Source: JAGMES01 sp023128035 (GTDB taxonomy: Bacteria > Bacillota > Halanaerobiia > DY22613). From it: DNA of 64,000 nt. A program made the translations under genes and the position numbers. The stretch is from positions 14,879 through 78,878 of the forward strand of contig DAOVRZ010000010.1 in the NCBI GenBank assembly GCA_030627905.1. Reading direction: 5' to 3'. Under the pieces are notes generated by a model. The model had not been told where the DNA came from. It made no database searches and worked only from the letters and a program-made list of their open reading frames with translations. Within the stretch, counting starts at the first letter, position 1; each line of letters opens with the position of its first letter. Positions 59,555 to 64,000 of the stretch are shown in pieces.

Positions 59555-59589
59555 GAAAAAATGGGTGATTTTTTTTAAAAATCACCCAT
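59555..59589 (-). terminator. Intrinsic terminator overlapping the fliD stop codon
   Basis: On the minus strand ATGGGTGATTTTT/AAAAATCACCCAT (13 bp, 3-nt loop) is followed by TTTTTT. The TGA stop codon of fliD lies inside the first arm. It should end the flagellin-flaG-fliD transcript and leave the maf/fliS/leg genes to read-through. Confidence 0.88.
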
Positions 59590-61405
59590 TTGAAATCGTT
59601 GGCAAAGTGGCTAATTGACTAGAAAGCCAATTTCCCTGGTTTTGAATTCGAGATAGAGCCTGTTCCATGGCATTAAACTGCCGCCAATATCGTTCCTCAA
59701 TTTGTACCAATCTATCTTCAAAATCTTCAATCTGATCATCATACTCTGAAATAAGTTGTTCCATAGAATCAATTCGCATCGGTAAGATTCCCACTTTATA
59801 AGTACGTCCACTATAACTCGTTGTAGAAGAACTAACATACCCCTCAAGTTCATTATATAAAGTTGCTGCTAAACCTATTTCACCATCATCAACATTATCA
59901 TCATCATCTAAATCTTCGAAGAATAGTTTTTTAACTCCCTCAAAATTGTTTTCTAAAGCATCTTTTAACTTAGTTTCATCAATCTCTAAAAGTCCAGATT
60001 TACCAAAATCATCACTGGATGTAGTTATTCCAATTTCCATAAGAGAGTCATATATATTAGTCAATCCATTCACATTTGACGTATTAATTTCACGTAATTT
60101 ACTACGAATTCCCATTATAGTTGAATCAGCACGAAGAAGTCCTTTTCGTAGAGATATCTCTGTAGTAGCATTGTTAACCTTCTCCTCTGAAAGACGTGCA
60201 TTTAGAAGAGATATTGTAGAATTATATTGGTCTACAAATTCTTTAATCGAATTATACGTAGCATCAGTATTATTCTCAACATTTACTGTTGAATTACCTA
60301 CACTTTTCAAATTAAAAGTAACACCATTTATCTCAAATTCATTGGAATCTCTGGTCATAGCTACGCCATTTAACTTAAAAGATGCTTCATCTCCTAATGT
60401 CTGCTTAGCTTGGGTTGCTGGTTCATCCCCTGGTACATATACACCCATCGATTCAAGCAAATTTCCCTGAATATCTTCAAAATTAATATAATTATCGCCT
60501 TTTTCTTTATTAGAAATAATTACTTTATCTAATTCGGAATCATAAATCATACTAACTCCTGCACCTGAACTATTTACAGTATCGATAACACTATTTAAGC
60601 TATGAATACTTTCGTCAAAAGAGAACGAGTAATCATTAATTTTGAAGTAAAAAGTTCCTCCTGGTGCAGATAAACCCGTAATACTAGTATCCACAAGTTT
60701 TGCAGAAGTGTCCACTGTTCCACTACCTTGATAGGTTATACTAGGATCAATATTAATAGCATTAAAGAAATCAGTTTTATCAGAAATACTTATTTTTTCA
60801 TCTGATCCAATATCTTTTGTCTGGATGGTAAATTTGTCACTAGTATCATCATAACTTATGGTTACTCCAGCACTAGAGCTATTCACCTGATTCATAAACT
60901 CATCAATCTTCGTATTATCTACATCAATAGTAAAAGTAACATCATTAATAGTTATTGTACCATCTTTAATCGAACCTTCAAAGGCAGCAAATGTATCCTG
61001 AACAATACGGCTACTTCCTACAGCTGCTGTACTTGTAGTTGAAGCAGCAGTCGAAACTCCAGCAACCAATTCAGAACCTAGCACAGAAGTAACTGTTGCC
61101 AGTTTAGTAACTTCTAATTGATAAGAGCCCATTACAGAATCTTCATCTTTGGTAATAGTAACTACATCTTCATTACTAGAAGTTGCCTTTAACTGATTCC
61201 AAGTACTAGCCTTAACCAAATTAGATACTTTTCCCTGAAATGCACTAAGACTACTGCTTACCTCAGATAATAGCTCCTGCTTTAACCCCGCCATAGTCTT
61301 TTTATTTTGAATCTGGATCAAAGGGCGACTTTCAAGTTGCATCAATTGTTGTACCATAGACGCCGTATCAAGACCTGAAGATATACCACCAAAACGAATG
61401 GTCAT
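59582..61405 (-). CDS. fliD: Filament cap protein FliD
   Basis: FliD caps the filament and guides flagellin polymerisation. The 607 residues begin RFGGISSGLDTASMVQQLMQ with LESRPLIQIQNKKT and end with the coiled C-terminus RLVQIEERYWRQFNAMEQAL and SWLSSQLATL. The central exposed part is rich in Thr, Ser and Asp. It starts after GGAGGTG; its stop codon lies inside the terminator. Confidence 0.94.
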   Translation of the reverse strand: MTIRFGGISSGLDTASMVQQLMQLESRPLIQIQNKKTMAGLKQELLSEVSSSLSAFQGKVSNLVKASTWNQLKATSSNEDVVTITKDEDSVMGSYQLEVTKLATVTSVLGSELVAGVSTAASTTSTAAVGSSRIVQDTFAAFEGSIKDGTITINDVTFTIDVDNTKIDEFMNQVNSSSAGVTISYDDTSDKFTIQTKDIGSDEKISISDKTDFFNAINIDPSITYQGSGTVDTSAKLVDTSITGLSAPGGTFYFKINDYSFSFDESIHSLNSVIDTVNSSGAGVSMIYDSELDKVIISNKEKGDNYINFEDIQGNLLESMGVYVPGDEPATQAKQTLGDEASFKLNGVAMTRDSNEFEINGVTFNLKSVGNSTVNVENNTDATYNSIKEFVDQYNSTISLLNARLSEEKVNNATTEISLRKGLLRADSTIMGIRSKLREINTSNVNGLTNIYDSLMEIGITTSSDDFGKSGLLEIDETKLKDALENNFEGVKKLFFEDLDDDDNVDDGEIGLAATLYNELEGYVSSSTTSYSGRTYKVGILPMRIDSMEQLISEYDDQIEDFEDRLVQIEERYWRQFNAMEQALSRIQNQGNWLSSQLATLPTISNG

Positions 61406-61438
61406 TAACTTTCACCTCCCAATATAAAACCTACTTCA

Positions 61439-61834
61439 TTATACGCGAACATCAACAAAAATACTAAAAGTATCTTGCATCTTAGCTACTATATCCAAAA
61501 CTGCCTCAGGCGGAATCTCTCTAATTATTTCATCTGTTTCTGTATCTACAACTTTAACCATCACCCGATTGGTATCCTCGTGAACAGAAAATTCAAGTTT
61601 TCGATTAAAAGTTTTTACCATTTCATTGAGTTCGTTTGTAATTTCTAAGATCGATTTTTTAGACTCAGAACCTTGTAAAGTGTTTTTTGTCTGTTCTATA
61701 TTATCATTCTTTTTATGAATTTCATTATTTATTTCTGCTGTTTCGTTTGCATCTTTAATCTTTTCACTTTTAATCATCTCATGATTTTTCAAATTTGTAA
61801 GTATACTATTAACCTGTACATTTTTGATATTCAT
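61439..61834 (-). CDS. flaG: FlaG family protein
   Basis: FlaG proteins affect filament length. The 131 residues have a polar, disordered N-terminus and the conserved C-terminal domain LEFSVHEDTNRVMVKVVDTE with IIREIPPEAVLDIVAKMQD. It lies between flagellin and fliD as yvyC does in B. subtilis. Confidence 0.92.
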   Translation of the reverse strand: MNIKNVQVNSILTNLKNHEMIKSEKIKDANETAEINNEIHKKNDNIEQTKNTLQGSESKKSILEITNELNEMVKTFNRKLEFSVHEDTNRVMVKVVDTETDEIIREIPPEAVLDIVAKMQDTFSIFVDVRV

Positions 61835-61853
61835 GATTTAACCCCCTCCTTAT

Positions 61854-61943
61854 TTCCTCTATTTGGATTTGAATAAGATTTTCTTCATTATGCAAGTCCA
61901 AATAGAGGAATTTCGACCGACTGAAAATCAGTCGGTCGAAATT
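61854..61943 (-). promoter_or_regulatory. Two strong hairpins between flagellin and flaG
   Basis: Minus-strand transcripts first meet a 16-bp perfect stem with a 3-nt loop (arms 61943-61928 and 61924-61909, core TTTCGACCGACTGA), 16 bases after the flagellin stop. Next comes a 14-bp perfect stem (TTCCTCTATTTGGA arms at 61897-61910 and 61854-61867). Neither has a T tract. They probably protect the flagellin mRNA 3' end or lower read-through into flaG-fliD. Confidence 0.65.
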
Positions 61944-61959
61944 TATAAACTTGTACTTA

Positions 61960-62805
61960 TTAACCAAGGAGTTGTAATACAGATTGTGGCTTTTGATTAG
62001 CTTGTGCCATCATTGCTGTACCCGCCTGCATCAGAATCTGACTCTTAGTGAAGTTCATCATCTCAGCTGCCATGTCAACGTCTCTAACACGGGATTCTGC
62101 AGCTGTTAAATTTTCAGCAGCTGTGTCTAAGTTAGCAATAGTGTGTTCCAGACGATTCTGGTATGCACCAAGCTTAGCACGCTGGGTTGATACTTTAGAT
62201 ATTGCAGTATCTAAATATCCTACTAAACGATTGGCATGCGTTTGCTGTGAAGCACCTGCTCCAGAAATCATATAAGACATACAGCTCATACCGTCAACAG
62301 TACTCATTAATGCAGATGCGTTCATACTACCAACAGAGATCGTAATATTCTGACCAGTGTTAGCACCAATGTGAATTTTACCTTTATAAGTACCGTCAAG
62401 TAAGTTTTTGGTATTAAATTCAGTATTACTAGCAATTCTATCTAATTCACTTTTTAAAGCTTTCAATTCTGTTTGGATCTTTTCACGGTCAGCAGTAATG
62501 TTAGTATCATTAGAAGCTTGAACAGCTAACTCTCTCATCCGTTGAAGTATGGAATGAGTCTCATTTAATGCACCTTCAGCAGTCTGAATCAATGAAATAC
62601 CATCTTGAGCATTACGAACTGCCTGATTTAAACCTCTAATTTGACCACGCATCTTTTCAGAAATTGCTAAACCAGCAGCATCATCAGCGGCACGGTTGAT
62701 CCGTAAACCAGAAGATAATTTTTCCAAAGATTTACTCATTGCATTATCAGTACCTCTTAAAGTTTTCCACGCATTCAAAGCAGAAATATTATGATTAATT
62801 CTCAT
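61960..62805 (-). CDS. hag: Flagellin
   Basis: Flagellin is the filament subunit. The 281 residues are short, with D0/D1 domains and a very small D2: MRINHNISALNAWKTLRGTD, LSSGLRINRAADDAAGLAIS, RGLNQAVRNAQDGISLIQTA at the N-terminus and LGAYQNRLEHTIANLDTAAE, ESRVRDVDMAAEMMNFTKSQ and KPQSVLQLLG at the C-terminus. The variable part (residues about 170-195, MSCMSYMISGAGASQ) carries a cysteine, which is unusual, and Ser residues that may be glycosylated. It has its own sigma-28 promoter and a CsrA-type site in the leader. Confidence 0.97.
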   Translation of the reverse strand: MRINHNISALNAWKTLRGTDNAMSKSLEKLSSGLRINRAADDAAGLAISEKMRGQIRGLNQAVRNAQDGISLIQTAEGALNETHSILQRMRELAVQASNDTNITADREKIQTELKALKSELDRIASNTEFNTKNLLDGTYKGKIHIGANTGQNITISVGSMNASALMSTVDGMSCMSYMISGAGASQQTHANRLVGYLDTAISKVSTQRAKLGAYQNRLEHTIANLDTAAENLTAAESRVRDVDMAAEMMNFTKSQILMQAGTAMMAQANQKPQSVLQLLG

Positions 62806-62813
62806 AAGTAAAG

Positions 62814-62848
62814 CCTCCTTTTAATTTTTGAATTGGCATCCTTGCCAA
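62814..62848 (-). promoter_or_regulatory. CsrA-binding hairpin and Shine-Dalgarno of flagellin
   Basis: On the minus strand TTGGCAAGGATGCCAA (62848-62833) forms a 6-bp stem presenting AGGA in a tetraloop, the ideal CsrA target. A second GGA lies in the Shine-Dalgarno AGGAGG (62818-62814), 23 bases away. This dual-site design matches CsrA repression of hag in B. subtilis, with csrA and fliW directly upstream here. Confidence 0.8.
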
Positions 62849-62891
62849 AGTTGTTTCCTCATTGAATGACCGGCCGATTATCATCAATGAG

Positions 62892-62944
62892 TTTAACAAC
62901 CATTAATGAATTTAATTAACTCAAATTCATTAATCGATGTTAAA
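62892..62944 (-). promoter_or_regulatory. 5' stem-loop of the flagellin mRNA
   Basis: ATTAATGAATTT pairs with AAATTCATTAAT (12 bp, arms 62902-62913 and 62923-62934); an outer TTTAACA/TGTTAAA stem (62892-62898 and 62938-62944) extends it. It begins a few bases from the predicted transcript start and could protect the flagellin mRNA from decay. Confidence 0.6.
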
Positions 62945-62957
62945 TATCTTAATTTAT

Positions 62958-62984
62958 ATATCGACAACAACTAAGGGGATTTTA
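62958..62984 (-). promoter_or_regulatory. Sigma-28 promoter of flagellin
   Basis: On the minus strand TAAA (62984-62981), exactly 15 bases, GTCGATAT (62965-62958) match the sigma-D/FliA consensus TAAA-N15-GCCGATAT with one mismatch. Transcription would begin near 62950, giving a leader of about 145 bases. Confidence 0.85.
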
Positions 62985-63031
62985 ACGAGCAAAATGAATC
63001 ATGAAAGCCAATAAGATCCGTTTTGCTCGTT
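62984..63031 (-). repeat. 11-bp inverted repeat between csrA and the flagellin promoter
   Basis: AACGAGCAAAA (62984-62994) and TTTTGCTCGTT (63021-63031) are exact complements with a 26-nt loop. It follows csrA by 22 bases and touches the -35 TAAA of the flagellin promoter. It may be a weak terminator for fliW-csrA or an operator. There is no proper T tract. Confidence 0.5.
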
Positions 63032-63052
63032 ATATCTCTATAATACTATCTA

Positions 63053-63304
63053 TTAAATCTCTTTTTCTTTTTTATTCGATTTAATGAGCAATTTTGAAGC
63101 TTCACCTAAAATGTTTAGATCAATTTGTACTGCTCTCTGATTCTCACGTTGAACTTCCAATACCAATTCTTCACGTAAAATAGTCAATTCCTTCGGTGCT
63201 TCAATACCTATTTTTACATTATTATTTTGAACATCAAGAATCTTGATCTTGATGTTATCTCCGATCAGAATACTCTCATCTTTTCTTCGTGTTAAAATTA
63301 GCAA
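63053..63304 (-). CDS. csrA: CsrA, RNA-binding translational repressor
   Basis: CsrA binds GGA motifs and represses flagellin translation when free of FliW. The 83 residues begin MLILTRRKDESILIGDNIKI and include KIGIEAPKELTILREELVLE, with the RNA-binding Arg in LREE. A C-terminal basic extension (KSNKKEKEI) makes it slightly longer than most. It starts with TTG after GGGGGG. It lies between fliW and flagellin, and its target site is 205 bases downstream. Confidence 0.96.
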   Translation of the reverse strand: MLILTRRKDESILIGDNIKIKILDVQNNNVKIGIEAPKELTILREELVLEVQRENQRAVQIDLNILGEASKLLIKSNKKEKEI

Positions 63305-63324
63305 TGAATTACCCCCCTTTGCTG

Positions 63325-63750
63325 CTACTCCCCTAATACCGGATATCGTATATCGTATTGATCATCAGAATGAATAATCTGTTCACCCAATCTAGACTCT
63401 ACATTGATTAGCAATGGTGCTCTCAGATTAATAGTCATTTGGCGGGGGTCCTCTGGAATTATCGTAATTCCTAAAGTCATAACCTGAGCTTCATCCGTGA
63501 TCTGAAGTCTTGTTCTCACTTCCTCATTAAATTCTATTTGGTAGTCAGACAATACTTCCCACGGATTCAAAACAACAAATGCCAATTTGGGATTTTTCAC
63601 AGACTGAAGCCACATAAAAGGTGCATGAATCTCTTCGTTTAATAGAATAAATTGATTCTCTTCAGCAAAACCTAAAATTCCTTTTGGAAAATTCAACACA
63701 TCTTCCTCTTTATACTCTAATTCACCAAAACGAGGTGTATTAATTTTCAT
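63325..63750 (-). CDS. fliW: FliW, CsrA antagonist
   Basis: FliW binds CsrA and is displaced by flagellin, giving feedback control. The 141 residues contain KINTPRFGELEYKEEDVLNF with PKGILGFAEENQFILL, VLNPWEVLSDYQIEFNEEV and RAPLLINVESRLGEQIIHSD. The gene starts after GGAGG. flgK/flgL would normally precede it; here an unrelated gene fragment does. Confidence 0.96.
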   Translation of the reverse strand: MKINTPRFGELEYKEEDVLNFPKGILGFAEENQFILLNEEIHAPFMWLQSVKNPKLAFVVLNPWEVLSDYQIEFNEEVRTRLQITDEAQVMTLGITIIPEDPRQMTINLRAPLLINVESRLGEQIIHSDDQYDIRYPVLGE

Positions 63751-63799
63751 AAATTTACCTCCATCTCAAAACATATAAAAGCATAGACATATAGTCTAA

Positions 63800-64000
63800 T
63801 TAGAACCAATAAATTTTGCTAAACCTCCAAAGTAATTTTAATCTTTTAATCCCATATCTTTTTAAAGATTTGCCATCCAAAGTAGTTATATTAACACAAT
63901 TTCTTTTTGGATACATAGCAGTAATATAACCTATATAGGCATCCCCATTTCTTTTAGTGTATTTAACTAAATCTCTATGCTTAAATCCTGCTAATTCATC
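63800..64000 (-). CDS. 3' end of an unidentified gene
   Basis: The minus strand is open from the window edge to a TAA at 63802-63800, 66 codons in all. The peptide is basic and beta-rich: HRDLVKYTKRNGDAYIGYIT, PKRNCVNITTLDGKSLKRYG, IKRLKLLWRFSKIYWF. The style recalls the C-terminal tail of RRXRR/HNH (IscB-like) endonucleases, which is recollection only and weak. It does not resemble FlgL, which is the expected neighbour upstream of fliW. The remaining 49 bases before fliW contain a small TAGAC/GTCTA palindrome. Confidence 0.5.
   Translation of the reverse strand, partial: DELAGFKHRDLVKYTKRNGDAYIGYITAMYPKRNCVNITTLDGKSLKRYGIKRLKLLWRFSKIYWF

Noticed and set aside
59946..60470. Plus-strand 174-codon ORF
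   Set aside because: It lies wholly antisense within fliD, lacks a ribosome binding site and shows no family features.

Overview
The window is AT-rich DNA that reads as a motile, flagellated, diderm Firmicute. A Halanaerobiales-like bacterium is my best guess, from gene content only. The Firmicute signs are FliY, a FlhF/FlhG pair, a sigma-D gene inside the flagellar operon, ComFA/ComFC, a SigH-type sigma factor, CsrA/FliW control of flagellin, and TTGACA/TATAAT promoters with strong Shine-Dalgarno sites. The diderm signs are the P-ring and L-ring genes flgA, flgH and flgI, plus two small secreted proteins that look like outer-membrane beta-barrels. I see no rRNA, tRNA or CRISPR array and no intact insertion sequence.

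Layout. 1-540: end of a PAP2 phosphatase gene and a shared terminator. 540-4677 (minus): hpf with a SigH-like promoter, a cluster of DnaA boxes, comFC, comFA and a SigH-like sigma gene. 4678-5270: a 593-base gap with hairpins, a 124-bp palindrome and a strong minus-strand promoter. 5271-9598: accessory genes (MarR, two putative outer-membrane proteins flanking a Nif3-like protein, and a tandem-HTH XRE regulator divergent from a small gene across a shared operator). 9599-43710 (minus): one huge flagellar operon, flgB-flgC-fliEFGHIJ-motE-fliK-flgD-TIGR02530-flgE-flbD-motAB-fliLMY-fliOPQR-flhBAFG-pilZ-hyp-sigD-fapA-hyp-swrB-like-mltG-like-flgF-flgG-flgA-flgH-flgI-flgJ, with a GntR gene as its last member. 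43711-46400: an intergenic region with a SigH-like promoter for the flagellar operon, then an intact rfbB and two truncated polysaccharide genes joined at a perfect fold-back. 46411-54821 (minus): a CMP-legionaminic acid pathway (legB, C, F, I, G, H, ptmE) ending in a B12-binding radical SAM gene. 54841-63750 (minus): fliT, fliS, two Maf glycosyltransferases, a hypothetical gene, fliD, flaG, flagellin, csrA, fliW. 63800-64000: the 3' end of an unidentified gene.

How the parts work together. The long operon makes basal body, motor, export gate, hook and sigma-D. Sigma-D should then read the sigma-28 promoter in front of flagellin. CsrA, held off by FliW, should repress flagellin translation at a hairpin just upstream of the ribosome binding site. 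FliS and FliT act as export chaperones. The Leg genes make CMP-legionaminic acid, which the two Maf proteins should put on flagellin; the radical SAM enzyme may alter the sugar further.

Most worth a second look: similar structured leaders in front of flgG and flgE; consensus-quality SigH promoters in front of flgB and hpf with a SigH-type gene beside the comF genes; the DnaA-box cluster; the fold-back junction; and the radical SAM enzyme in the glycan cluster.
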